Source: Mycobacterium sp. Aquia_213 (GTDB lineage: Bacteria > Actinomycetota > Actinomycetes > Mycobacteriales > Mycobacteriaceae). Taken from it: 64,000 nucleotides of DNA. Shown one piece after another: positions 23,566 to 31,740 of the stretch (position 1 is the stretch's first letter; each line of letters begins with the position of its first letter). The stretch is taken from assembly GCF_026625985.1 (NCBI RefSeq), contig NZ_CP113116.1, positions 248,001 through 312,000 on the forward strand, given 5' to 3'. The notes beneath the pieces were generated by a model. It did not search any database. It was not told where the DNA came from and saw only the letters and a program-made list of their open reading frames with translations. Both the position numbers and the translations under genes were made by a program.

Positions 23566-25487
23566 GGCGATCTTGGCTGGCGCTGGGTGTGCTCACCCTC
23601 GCGGTCGTGCTGATCGGTGTCGACGGCACGGTTCTGGCTCTCGCCCTTCCGTTCATCGGTAGGGATCTCGCGCCAGGGGCAACGCACGTGTTGTGGATCG
23701 GCGACATCTACTCGTTCGTACTGGCGGGTCTGCTCGTCACGATGGGCAGCCTGGGCGATCGCATTGGCCACAAGAAGCTATTGCTCACCGGGGCAACCGC
23801 TTTCGCCGTTATCTCGGTCGCGACGGCATACGCCCCGACTGCCGGGATGCTGATTGGTGCGCGGGCGTTGCTGGGTGTTGCCGGGGCGACGCTGGCGCCG
23901 TCGACCCTGGCATTGATCCGCGCCCTGTTTGCGCAGCCTCGGGAACGCAGTGTGGCCGTGGGCATCTGGGCCTCCGCATTCTCGGCGGGCGCTGCTTTGG
24001 GTCCGGTGGTGGGCGGGCTGCTGCTGGAGCATTTCTGGTGGGGTTCGGTGTTCTTGATCAATGTCCCGGTGAGTGTCGTGGTGTTGGTTGGTGGCGTGGT
24101 GCTATTGCCTGAACAGACCAACCCAAAGCCGGGGCCGTGGGACTTGCCCAGCGTTGGGCTATGGCTCATCGGCATGCTCGGCCTCGTCTATGCGGTCAAG
24201 GAAGTGGTCGCTCATGGGTTCCGTGTCGAGGTCGTGGCGGTAGGTGGCGTCGGGGCCGCGGCGCTGGTGCTATTCGTCCGGGGGCAGTTCAGGGTGCCCA
24301 CCCCGCTGATCGAATTGCGGCTGTTCCGCAATCGCACATTCGCGGCGGTGATCGTCGCCAATCTGCTTGCGGTGCTGGGCCTTTCAGGCGTCGTGTACTT
24401 CTTGTCGCAGTTCTTCCAGCTTGTTATGGGATATCACCCGCTGAAAGCCGGGCTGGCCGAGCTCCCGGCAGCAGTGAGCGCGACGTTGTTCGGCGTGCTG
24501 GCCGGGGTAGCAATCTGCTATTGGTCGCAGCGCGTAGTTCTTTCGATCGGCCTGACTCTTGTTGGGTTCGCGATGGCGTCGCTGACGCTGATCACCGCGG
24601 CCACCTCCTACCCGCGACTCGGTATCGCCCTTCTTGTCCTCGGTGTTGGCCTCGGCCTGACCTTCACCGCGGCCAGCGACGCCATCCTCACCAGCGTTCC
24701 GCCAGAGCGAGCGGGCGCCGCGGCGGCGATGTCCGAGACCGGCTACGAGCTGGGCATGGCGTTGGGTATCGCGACGCTCGGCTCCGTCGTGACGGGCGTG
24801 TACCACGCTCTGACGATTCCGCCCGGCGCATCCGATGCGGTCGCCTCGAATGCCGGGGATTCGCTTCCCTATGCTGTCGAAGCGGCAAAGCACCTTCCCG
24901 CCGACCAGGCACTAGCTACGCTGACGGCCGCAAAGAATGCCTTTAGTAGCGGCCTGGCCATCGCCGCGGGTATCGGTGCCGTATTGCTGCTGGTGTCGGC
25001 AGCCGCGACTTGGCTGCTGCTGAAGCCGCCGACGGCGCAAACACCCGCAGCCCGAGGGAGTGCTGGTACTTGCGGACGTCGCCCCCGAAACCCACCTGTT
25101 CCGCCAATTGCTCCTGCTGCTCATCGCGTAACCGACGTCCGACGCCAAGGTTTCCCCCGTAAAGACGGTGTGGGAAGAATTGGGGGCGCCGAATCGACGG
25201 ATATGCCTCATGCCAGGAGTTCCTGCGATGGAAGTTCTTGCAGTCGTGGGCAGTTCGCTGCAGGGAGTTCGTGCCGTCTGATCTTTTCCCGGCAGCATCT
25301 GGTCTCGGAACGAGACTCCATGGTCTCGCCCATTCGCCCATTCGCGAATTTCGCGACCCAGAAATCCATTCGGGGCTACTGTTCGCGGCATAACCTGCCG
25401 CGGCAGGTCGGATGTTTCATGAAGGCGACAGCCACCAAGCCCGGTGACGTCGATTCGCTCGCGACTATGTCCGAGGTGATTGAATGA
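23562..25487 (+). CDS. MFS multidrug efflux transporter (DHA2/EmrB-QacA type) with an unusual C-terminal tail
   Basis: 641 residues. Residues 1-495 contain the 14 transmembrane helices of DHA2 transporters, with the motif G-D-R-I-G-H-K-K between TM2 and TM3 and the motif-C region G-A-A-L-G-P-V-V-G-G in TM5. It should be a proton-driven drug or metabolite exporter in the inner membrane. From about 495 (after W-L-L-L-K-P-P) the frame continues for some 145 residues rich in Arg, Ser and Cys with no helix or family similarity that I can see, ending in a TGA that overlaps the next ATG. Typical members stop near residue 500, so this tail may result from a frameshift or loss of the native stop, or may be non-coding DNA read through. 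The ATG at 23562 overlaps the TetR stop. Confidence 0.85.
   Translation: MRRSWLALGVLTLAVVLIGVDGTVLALALPFIGRDLAPGATHVLWIGDIYSFVLAGLLVTMGSLGDRIGHKKLLLTGATAFAVISVATAYAPTAGMLIGARALLGVAGATLAPSTLALIRALFAQPRERSVAVGIWASAFSAGAALGPVVGGLLLEHFWWGSVFLINVPVSVVVLVGGVVLLPEQTNPKPGPWDLPSVGLWLIGMLGLVYAVKEVVAHGFRVEVVAVGGVGAAALVLFVRGQFRVPTPLIELRLFRNRTFAAVIVANLLAVLGLSGVVYFLSQFFQLVMGYHPLKAGLAELPAAVSATLFGVLAGVAICYWSQRVVLSIGLTLVGFAMASLTLITAATSYPRLGIALLVLGVGLGLTFTAASDAILTSVPPERAGAAAAMSETGYELGMALGIATLGSVVTGVYHALTIPPGASDAVASNAGDSLPYAVEAAKHLPADQALATLTAAKNAFSSGLAIAAGIGAVLLLVSAAATWLLLKPPTAQTPAARGSAGTCGRRPRNPPVPPIAPAAHRVTDVRRQGFPRKDGVGRIGGAESTDMPHARSSCDGSSCSRGQFAAGSSCRLIFSRQHLVSERDSMVSPIRPFANFATQKSIRGYCSRHNLPRQVGCFMKATATKPGDVDSLATMSEVIE
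25302..25327. promoter_or_regulatory. Second TetR-type half-site array
   Basis: GTCTC (25302-25306), GAGAC (25312-25316) and GTCTC (25323-25327) repeat the half-sites of the array at 22977-23001. The inner pair GAGAC-N6-GTCTC has the same spacing as GAGAC-N6-GTCTT there. The site lies in the odd 3' part of the MFS gene, about 160 bp before the FAD oxidase start, where it could control a separate promoter for the oxidase and permease genes. Assignment by sequence similarity only. Confidence 0.45.
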
Positions 25488-26860
25488 ACTCTACTGCTGC
25501 AGGACCGGCCGCGCTGACTGGACGTGTCGTTCGTCCTGGTGATGCCGAATACTCCGTTGCCAGTGCCGGTTTCAACCTGCTCTTCACTCATGGGCCCGCG
25601 GTGATCGTCTTTGCCCAGACGACGCAGGACGTCGTCAACGCGCTGGCGTGGGCCCGGCACAACGACGTCGTGCCCCGGGTGCGCTCCGGTCGGCACGCTC
25701 TGGAGGGCTGGTCCAACGTCAACGATGGCATCGTGATCGACGTCAGCGACATGAAGTCGGCAACCATCGATACGGCGTCGAACACAGCGACCGTCGGTGC
25801 CGGGCTCAATCAGCTGGAAGCCGTGACCGAACTCGGCAAGGCCGGGGTTGCGACGCCGACCGGCACCGAAGGAAGCGTCGGCTTGGTCGGCGCGACACTC
25901 GGCGGCGGCTTCGGACTACTCACGCGCACCTTGGGCATGTCATCCGACAACCTGTTGGCGGCCGAGATCGTTATCGCTTCCAAGAGCGGCGGGGCCGAGG
26001 CCGTCATCGCCGACGAGACCAACAATCCAGATCTGCTCTGGGCGCTGCGCGGCGCGGGCAACGGCAACTTTGGAATCGTCACCTCACTGACCTACCGGAT
26101 ACACCCCTTGTCACACGTCACCTACGTCACCGCCAAGTGGCCCGGGATGGACGACCTGCCGGCGGTGTTCGACGCCTGGCAGCGCTCGGCTCCTTACGCC
26201 GACGACCGGCTGACCAGTCAGCTCGAGATAGGCCGCGAAGAGATCGCGCTGCTGGGTGTCCTCGCAGCCGGTTCCGAGGCGGAGGCGACGCAGCTGCTGG
26301 CACCCGTCCTGTCGGTCGGCATTCCCGATGTGTCGATGACGAACGCGAGCTGGTCCGACACCTACGCGGCATTCCAGATCCCGATGACCGAGGAGCCGGC
26401 GAACCATAAGTTCTCCTCGCAGTTCGTCTCGGAGCCGTTCCCCGCGGAAGCCATCAACACGATCGGCTCGTTCCTGGCGAAAGCGCCTGCCGGCTGCAAT
26501 TACTTCACCAATGCGTTCGGCGGAATGGTCACCGGAAGTGAGCCTCCCGGCGGGTCGGCTTTCGCTCACCGCGACGCGTTGTTCTACGCCGAGCCGGGCG
26601 CGGGCTGGGGTACCCGCGGTGACGGGATGTCTCCCGAGGCCAACCCGCTGACGGAGCCGTCCCTGGCATGGGTTGCCGAGTTCGCCGAGGCAATGGAGCC
26701 GTATGGGACAGGCGCCTACGTCAACGTGCCGAACGCCGGCATGGCGGACTGGGAGACCGCGTATTGGGGTGCCAACGTCGAGCGACTGCGCACGATCAAG
26801 GCGAAATACGACCCGGACAATGTCTTTCGCTTCGAGCAGAGCATTCCGCCGGCGACGTAG
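25484..26860 (+). CDS. FAD-binding oxidoreductase with BBE domain
   Basis: 458 residues of the PCMH/VAO-type FAD fold: V-R-S-G-R-H-A-L-E-G-W near residue 65, whose His is the probable covalent FAD attachment, G-G-G-F-G-L-L-T-R near 145, and a C-terminal berberine-bridge-enzyme segment Y-D-P-D-N-V-F-R-F. The second attachment Cys of bicovalent members is not evident. Such enzymes oxidise alcohols, sugars or amines with O2 and some mature antibiotics. Its ATG overlaps the stop of the extended MFS frame. No signal peptide is present, so it is cytoplasmic. With the exporter and an amino-acid-type permease it may form a small-molecule handling unit. Confidence 0.87.
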   Translation: MNSTAAGPAALTGRVVRPGDAEYSVASAGFNLLFTHGPAVIVFAQTTQDVVNALAWARHNDVVPRVRSGRHALEGWSNVNDGIVIDVSDMKSATIDTASNTATVGAGLNQLEAVTELGKAGVATPTGTEGSVGLVGATLGGGFGLLTRTLGMSSDNLLAAEIVIASKSGGAEAVIADETNNPDLLWALRGAGNGNFGIVTSLTYRIHPLSHVTYVTAKWPGMDDLPAVFDAWQRSAPYADDRLTSQLEIGREEIALLGVLAAGSEAEATQLLAPVLSVGIPDVSMTNASWSDTYAAFQIPMTEEPANHKFSSQFVSEPFPAEAINTIGSFLAKAPAGCNYFTNAFGGMVTGSEPPGGSAFAHRDALFYAEPGAGWGTRGDGMSPEANPLTEPSLAWVAEFAEAMEPYGTGAYVNVPNAGMADWETAYWGANVERLRTIKAKYDPDNVFRFEQSIPPAT

Positions 26861-26906
26861 CCACCCACTCACTGCGAAACCCTGAACGAGAGGTTGGGCG
26901 AAACTG

Positions 26907-28382
26907 ATGACCCAAATGAAGACGGGTAACGAGGTCGCCGACGAATTCTGCGAAGACTGCGGGTACCAGCCGGAGCTGAAGCGGGCGCTGAACGGTTTCC
27001 AGATGTTCGCCATCGCGTTCGCGTCGATGTCGGTGGTGATGGGCGTCTTCTCCACCTACGACGACATGCTGCGGACCTCCGGGCCGGTGGGCATCTGGTT
27101 GTTCCCTGCTGTAGGGGTCGGACAACTGTTGGTGGCATTGGTCTACGCGCAGTTCTCCGCGCGGATACCGCTCAGCGGCGGTCCCTATGCGTGGGCATCA
27201 CGGCTGGCTAACCCGAGGATCGGCTGGGCATTCGGTTGGATGGCCTTCCTCGGTGCCGTGACCGGCCCGGTGGCGATCGACATTGCGTTGGCAGAGCAGG
27301 TTTTGATGCCGCTGTTCAACATGGACGCCGACGAGACGACCGGGCGGGTGATCGCCGTGGGGCTCCTGGTGACCCAAGCCGCGCTGGCGATCGCGGCAAC
27401 CCGCATCGTCGGCTGGGTCAACTCGCTGTCAGTGGGCGTCGAAATCGGCATCCTCGTCGTGCTGGGAATCGCGTTGGCGGTGGCGGTGGTGCTGTCGGGC
27501 GATGGCAAGACCGAGAACCTGTTTTCCCGCGGTGTCGCCGACGGCAACCCCGACTACTTCGCCATCGGCGGCGGTCTCATGGCGGCCACGCTGATGGGTC
27601 TGGCCACCCTCGTTGGCTTCGAGACCGCCCCGAACATGGCAGAAGAGGCCGCGGATCCCGTCCGAACCGTGCCGCGCGCGATGATCGGATCGGTGCTGGC
27701 CTCTGCCGTTTTGGGGTTCTTGTTCCTCGTTGTGTTGACGGTGTCGATCAAAGACCTCCCGGCGGCTTCCGCGAGCCATTCGTCGGTCGAGGAGATCATG
27801 CGTCAACAGTTCGGATCCGCGTTGGACAGGTTCTTCCTCGTCGCCATCGCTGTAGCGTTCTTCGGCGCCGCTCTGGTCTCGGTCGCTTCGACGTCGCGCT
27901 ACATCTTCGCGATGTCACGCGACGGACGCTTTCCGGGGCATCAGGTGATGCAGCGCGTCGATGCGCGTACCCGGACCCCCATCCCAGCGACGCTTCTGGT
28001 GTTGGCTATCGGGGTTGTGCTGATGGTCGTGCTGCCGGGTGCGGCACTTATACAACTGGTCTCGACGGGTGCCATCGTAGGTATCTTGCTCTACATCATG
28101 ACCATCAGTCTCTATCTGGCGGTGGGCCGGAAGATGGTGCGCGGCAAGGGCGGCTTCGACCTCGGGCGCTTCGATCGGCTCATCGCGGTCGCGGCGCTGG
28201 CCTGGGTGCTCCTTGCGCTGTTCATGGTGTTGGCCGCCAACACGACATTGGCGTCGCTATTGATCGTCGGGGGCCTGCTCGCTGTGGGTTTCGCCTACTT
28301 CCTCTACATGTGGAAGTTCGATCGCGAAGTGCTCGAGCGCGAACCGGGGGTACCTGATCTGATCTCTGATCCAGCCAAGTGA
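26907..28382 (+). CDS. APC family amino-acid/polyamine permease
   Basis: 491 residues with about 12 transmembrane helices. The start of TM1 has F-A-I-A-F-A-S-M-S, and P-L-S-G-G-P-Y-A-W follows TM2, the classical APC substrate region; the amphipathic G-F-E-T-A-P-N-M-A-E-E-A after TM6 is also typical of eukaryote-like amino-acid permeases. It is expected to import an amino acid, choline-like amine or polyamine across the inner membrane. It follows the FAD oxidase after 46 bp with GAGAGGTTGG (26888-26897) as ribosome site. An import-then-oxidise pair (permease plus oxidase) is plausible. Confidence 0.87.
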   Translation: MTQMKTGNEVADEFCEDCGYQPELKRALNGFQMFAIAFASMSVVMGVFSTYDDMLRTSGPVGIWLFPAVGVGQLLVALVYAQFSARIPLSGGPYAWASRLANPRIGWAFGWMAFLGAVTGPVAIDIALAEQVLMPLFNMDADETTGRVIAVGLLVTQAALAIAATRIVGWVNSLSVGVEIGILVVLGIALAVAVVLSGDGKTENLFSRGVADGNPDYFAIGGGLMAATLMGLATLVGFETAPNMAEEAADPVRTVPRAMIGSVLASAVLGFLFLVVLTVSIKDLPAASASHSSVEEIMRQQFGSALDRFFLVAIAVAFFGAALVSVASTSRYIFAMSRDGRFPGHQVMQRVDARTRTPIPATLLVLAIGVVLMVVLPGAALIQLVSTGAIVGILLYIMTISLYLAVGRKMVRGKGGFDLGRFDRLIAVAALAWVLLALFMVLAANTTLASLLIVGGLLAVGFAYFLYMWKFDREVLEREPGVPDLISDPAK

Positions 28383-28392
28383 CCGAAAAGCA

Positions 28393-28842
28393 TTAGTCAG
28401 GTGTCACTGCGGTTGGCCAGTGCAGCAGGGGTTTTGACAGCAGCGGCTCTCCCAAGTTGACCCGGGGCAGAACCCACTTGCACATATTCGATGGCGATCG
28501 CGGTGAGCTGATGTTAACGATCGATCCCCCGCCGGTGCGAGCCATCACTGTTGCAGCTAGCGCCGTCAGCCGCGTCGGCCCTCTGGGGTACACGCCAATC
28601 ACTTTGTCGAACAACGTCTCTGAGGTCTCCAGCAGCGACGGAGCCACGGGACTCATCCCGGCATTGTTCATCAGAGCGTCGAGCCGACCCCACCGCAGGA
28701 CGGCGGCATCAATGACGGCGTCCACATATCGGCCAGGGCGCGGATTTGCAACAATTTCGCCAACGCCCGGATCGGCCACGAAGACCCCGGTTGTGAACTG
28801 CCTAGAGTCCGTTAACTGTGAGCATAAGTAAGGTCCGCGCAT
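28393..28842 (-). pseudogene. Truncated SDR remnant
   Basis: The open frame holds only the middle of a short-chain dehydrogenase: W-G-R-L-D-A-L-M-N-N-A-G-M-S-P-V-A, then S-E-T-L-F-D-K-V-I-G-V and G-G-G-S-I-V-N-I-S-S. The N-terminal Rossmann glycine motif is absent and the catalytic Tyr-x3-Lys part is replaced by unrelated sequence after I-S-S. The usual V-N-L-x-G-P segment reads V-Y-P-R-G-P. Both ends missing and altered core residues indicate a decayed gene. Its 5' end overlaps the start of the MspA-like porin gene on the other strand by 25 bp. Confidence 0.7.
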
Positions 28843-29480
28843 GTGCAGTCGCCTTGGCGGCCTTAACTCTGGGTATGTCGACCGGGGTAGCGCCGGCGCA
28901 CGCCGAACTGGTCGCGATCCCGATGCCTCCTAAAGCCGTTACCAAGGTCACCCGCGAGGGGTATCAGGTTGAAATGCGCCTAGAGCGCGAGGCAGTGACG
29001 CCCACGCCCAACCTGGCTGGCGCCCCCAATTCCCACGAAGCATTCATAACCGTAACTGGAACCGTGACGGCTACCGGCGGCTCAAGCCCCATCACCGACA
29101 GCCTCCTTATCATCGGCTACCAGCTGGGGTGTCAGAACGATGTTTCGGCGGGCCTGCAGATCGGCGGAACCGGGGGCACCATCCCGAACGGAACGGTTAG
29201 TCTGACGCCGGGCAGCCCGAGCACCACGGACCTGGGTAACGCCGGCGGGGGGGCCGGGTTCGGCCAAACGGTGCTCCAGCCGGGCGTGATCGTGGATTTG
29301 CCATTGTCGAACATGACGCTCAACGACAAGGGGCAGGCAGCCCTTGATATTGAGGACCTCCACATCAAAGCCGACGCGTGCGGTGGTGATGTCACCATCC
29401 GGTCCCTCCTATATCTACGGATCTCCACCAAAGTCGCGCACACGCAATACGCCATCTTCGGCGACCCCATCAAGATTTGA
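28818..29480 (+). CDS. MspA family porin-like secreted protein
   Basis: 220 residues with a Sec signal peptide (about 1-29, cleavage after A-H-A). The mature part shows the MspA pattern: G-Y-Q-V-E-M-R-L near 48, I-I-G-Y-Q-L-G-C near 100, a glycine-rich T-I-P-N-G-T-V-S-L turn, P-G-V-I-V-D-L-P-L near 157, D-I-E-D-L-H-I-K-A-D-A-C-G-G near 175, and a final Y-A-I-F-G-D-P. MspA proteins form octameric beta-barrel channels in the mycobacterial outer membrane. The length and two Cys are usual for the more distant porin-like members. The start is GTG 28818; the ribosome site is weak. It probably forms a unit with the next secreted protein. Confidence 0.8.
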   Translation: MSISKVRACAVALAALTLGMSTGVAPAHAELVAIPMPPKAVTKVTREGYQVEMRLEREAVTPTPNLAGAPNSHEAFITVTGTVTATGGSSPITDSLLIIGYQLGCQNDVSAGLQIGGTGGTIPNGTVSLTPGSPSTTDLGNAGGGAGFGQTVLQPGVIVDLPLSNMTLNDKGQAALDIEDLHIKADACGGDVTIRSLLYLRISTKVAHTQYAIFGDPIKI

Positions 29481-29509
29481 CGTTGCACCCACCCGGAGGA
29501 AAGTAGAAG

Positions 29510-30082
29510 ATGACAGTCATAAAGCGGCAGATGACGGTGATGGCGTTGCGGCTGATTCCGGCAGCGGTTATCGGCGCGCTGTTGGCGCTCGCGCAGGCAC
29601 CCGCCGCCGGCGCCGACCCGCCGCCGCCGGTCCCGCCGGCGCCCTTCCTCCCTAACACGGGGTTCATCCCCGGTGCCTACGGCTACTTGTACGGCGTCTA
29701 TGTCACCCCGCCACCGGCGACCGTCGACGCCCGCGGGGTAAAGGCCAGCGCCTTTGGCGACCCAGACGCACAGGAGTTTGGCATGCCGGGCAGCAAACTC
29801 GGCAACAGCCCTCCGGTTGCCGGGTTCTTCACCGGTGCGAGCGCGCAGTACTACATCACCGCCGGCCAGACTGTGCTGCCCCCAGTCGTCAAGGGGCCCT
29901 ATGCGATGGCCCTCAGCCCCGGCACCCCACCGGAGAATCCTGACGGCATTCCACCCGAAAAGCGTCCCGGGCCCGAATCGATCCAGCCCGGCCCTCAGTC
30001 CGTGGTCGTGCCCCCCGTCCTCGAAACCCCGGGCGGCAGGCCGTTTGGCGCAGGGGGTGGTGGCGGGGCTGGTGCTGGCTGA
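29510..30082 (+). CDS. Secreted proline-rich protein of unknown function
   Basis: 190 residues. A signal peptide covers about 1-35 (M-A-L-R-L-I-P-A-A-V-I-G-A-L core, cleavage after A-G-A). The mature start is proline-rich (D-P-P-P-P-V-P-P-A-P), then a Gly/Tyr-rich segment G-A-Y-G-Y-L-Y-G-V-Y-V, and the C terminus is a Gly-Ala string. GGAGGA (29495-29500) supports ATG 29510, 9 nt away; a second ATG at 29531 would also leave a signal peptide. It follows the MspA-like gene by 29 bp and could be a cell-envelope partner. No family was recognised beyond similar mycobacterial hypothetical proteins. Confidence 0.7.
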   Translation: MTVIKRQMTVMALRLIPAAVIGALLALAQAPAAGADPPPPVPPAPFLPNTGFIPGAYGYLYGVYVTPPPATVDARGVKASAFGDPDAQEFGMPGSKLGNSPPVAGFFTGASAQYYITAGQTVLPPVVKGPYAMALSPGTPPENPDGIPPEKRPGPESIQPGPQSVVVPPVLETPGGRPFGAGGGGGAGAG

Positions 30083-30423
30083 TGGCCACCCGATCGACGG
30101 CTAGCCTGACCTTCTTCACGCACACGTGGTGCTGGCCCCGGATTAGCTTGGGAGAGGAAAGCTTTGTTCGAAGTTGAACCGAATGGCGGGCGTTTCCGGA
30201 TCGCGATGGCCCCGATTAGGGGGCGATCACGTTGATCACTCGAATGGTGTTGTTAGCGGGAATGTAGCTCGGAGGTTGGCCTGTGCCCGAGCGGCCGGCA
30301 ATCCTTGAGCTGAAACGGAGTTGGTGCGAAAATCATTGGCGCGGCACGGTTTTCATCCGATACTCCAGCGCTTTCAAGTTGTATCCGATTCCTCTCGGAG
30401 ACGTCAACGAGAAAGCGCGGCGC
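30083..30423. other. Non-coding stretch between two secreted-protein genes
   Basis: 341 bp without a convincing gene. Codon use is irregular and the AT content is somewhat higher than in the neighbours. An upstream extension of the next gene (from 30283) would be in frame but lacks a ribosome site and would bury the signal peptide. No repeat or structured RNA was recognised. Confidence 0.4.
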
Positions 30424-30942
30424 ATGTTTGCCCGCATAACGCTCATCGCGACAGCCGCAATCGCTACCACCACGATTGTTTCGCCATCCCCAGCGAACGC
30501 CGAACCGTTACGACCTGGGCCGCACTCCGCGATCGCTGACGTCGATTTGCCGGCCGGAACTGTCCAATGCATCGCATTTGGTTGCATTGATAGTCCAGCG
30601 AACATCGATCCTAGCTACGAGTGGTGGCGTTACACCGCACCCTACGACGAGGTCGTGGCCTTTCTGCAGGACCGTTTCACCACCGGGCGGCAGTACGACG
30701 CCCAAGGGGCGACGTGGTGGCATGGCTTGCCGCCGTGCTACGACATCAACCACCAAAGTCCGCCGTCGGGATGGACTACTGACTACGGCACCAGGTGGAT
30801 CTGGTCTGATAACGCCAAGGCGCTCGTTGTCGCCATCGACAAGCCAGGACTCAAGACTGGTGCCGGCGATATCGTGCCTTTTGGCAGGATCTACGTGATA
30901 TCGGTGGATTCTTCGGTGGGGGCCGTGTGTAATCGCGCGTGA
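30424..30942 (+). CDS. Secreted protein of unknown function
   Basis: 172 residues from ATG 30424. A Sec signal peptide occupies about 1-25 (I-T-L-I-A-T-A-A-I core, cleavage after A-N-A). The mature protein has four Cys, in C-I-A-F-G-C, P-P-C-Y and a C-terminal V-C-N-R, suggesting disulfides, and W-W-R-Y and W-W-H-G aromatic pairs. An in-frame GTG at 30283 would add 47 residues ahead of the signal peptide and is unlikely. I do not recognise a family. It stands alone before the DUF4239 fragment. A hairpin (30935-30948) overlaps its stop. Confidence 0.65.
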   Translation: MFARITLIATAAIATTTIVSPSPANAEPLRPGPHSAIADVDLPAGTVQCIAFGCIDSPANIDPSYEWWRYTAPYDEVVAFLQDRFTTGRQYDAQGATWWHGLPPCYDINHQSPPSGWTTDYGTRWIWSDNAKALVVAIDKPGLKTGAGDIVPFGRIYVISVDSSVGAVCNRA

Positions 30943-30948
30943 ACGCGC
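30935..30948. terminator. Possible terminator hairpin
   Basis: GCGCGT-GA-ACGCGC is a perfect 6-bp GC-rich stem with a 2-nt loop, overlapping the stop of the secreted-protein gene and followed 7 nt later by a short TTTTA run. Short stems like this are a weak terminator signal. Confidence 0.35.
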
Positions 30949-31132
30949 AGTCACGCTTTTATTGATCAGACCTGCTATTTTGTTGTTTAGCTGCCGGGAA
31001 TCGAAACCGACTCTGTACCAAGGGTTTTAGCTTCTGAACTGCAGCTTCGCCACTTCTCTTTACGATTCAGTGGTTCTCAGTACCTGCGATTTCCGGCTTA
31101 CTGCACCGCGCGGGTGATGCAGGCCCAAACCG

Positions 31133-31291
31133 ATGCTGGTCGTCGTTGGCTGCGCGATTATTTACGGCGTACTGGTGGCCGCCAACCTGTTCCTCATATT
31201 GGAACTCGCGCATCCCTACGTCAGGGAAATCGCGACGTCACCGCAGCCGCTGCGAGACGTCGTGGTGGTGTTGTCGACACCGACGACCTAG
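31133..31291 (+). pseudogene. C-terminal fragment of a DUF4239 membrane protein gene
   Basis: A 52-codon frame encodes one hydrophobic helix followed by L-E-L-A-H-P-Y-V-R-E-I-A-T-S-P-Q-P-L-R-D. This aligns with the last helix and tail of the intact DUF4239 protein at 11388-12182 (V-E-L-A-H-P-Y-L-G-D-T-A-T-S). Upstream, frame is closed by a TGA at 31115-31117 and no N-terminal part is visible. It is therefore a remnant of a second copy. Its stop touches the stop of the arsenic operon on the other strand. Confidence 0.7.
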
Positions 31292-31716
31292 GACGCCGAT
31301 CGGGCCGTGCAGCAGGCTTGGTCGGGTTCGCGGCTGCCCGGTCCGAACGTGTCGGAGTCGGCCAGCACGGTGTAGACCTCCCAGCGTTCGCCAGCGGGTC
31401 CGGTGACCCAAACCTTGTCCTGGGCAGAGAAACAGCAGGTGGTGTTGATCTCTTCCTCGGTGAACAGCCCTTCGTCAGCGAGCCGGGCGATCTCGGTGTG
31501 CACCGTGTCGCTGTCGCCAACTTCGACGCCGAGATGGTTGAGCGTACCGCCGCGGCCGCGGTTCTCGATCAGGACCAGCTTGAGCGGGGGCTGGGCGATG
31601 GCGAAGTTCGCGTAGCCGGGTTTGACCTTGGCGGGTTCGGTGTGGAAAAGCTTGGAGTAGAAGGCGATTGCCTCGTCCAGATCATCGACGTTGAGGGCTA
31701 GCTGCACACGTGACAT
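31288..31716 (-). CDS. arsI: ArsI/CadI-type VOC protein, probable organoarsenical C-As lyase
   Basis: 142 residues of the vicinal-oxygen-chelate fold. The candidate metal triad Q5, H61 and E113 and the vicinal cysteines C94-C95 in N-T-T-C-C-F match the layout of ArsI, which cleaves the carbon-arsenic bond of trivalent methylarsenic and aromatic arsenicals with Fe(II) and O2. M. tuberculosis CadI (Rv2641) is of the same family and is also next to ars genes. A further C-C pair is near the C terminus. It is the last gene of the minus-strand ars operon, 24 bp after arsC. Cadmium induction as for CadI is possible. Confidence 0.85.
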   Translation of the reverse strand: MSRVQLALNVDDLDEAIAFYSKLFHTEPAKVKPGYANFAIAQPPLKLVLIENRGRGGTLNHLGVEVGDSDTVHTEIARLADEGLFTEEEINTTCCFSAQDKVWVTGPAGERWEVYTVLADSDTFGPGSREPDQACCTARSAS

Positions 31717-31740
31717 GGTGGTTCCTTTCTCCGGATCCGG

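Noticed and set aside
24943..25341. Minus-strand frames opposite the MFS tail
   Set aside because: A short stretch looks somewhat protein-like (D-E-Q-Q-E-Q-L-A-E-Q), but there is no start signal or family similarity, so it was not listed as a gene.
30283..30423. N-terminal extension of the secreted protein to GTG 30283
   Set aside because: It would place 47 residues ahead of a clear signal peptide and has no better ribosome site.
30985..31060. A tRNA-like T-arm on the minus strand (GGTTTCGATTCCCGG)
   Set aside because: The T-loop resembles a tRNA, but the T stem has a mismatch and I could not find a matching acceptor stem, D arm or anticodon stem. At most a degraded remnant.
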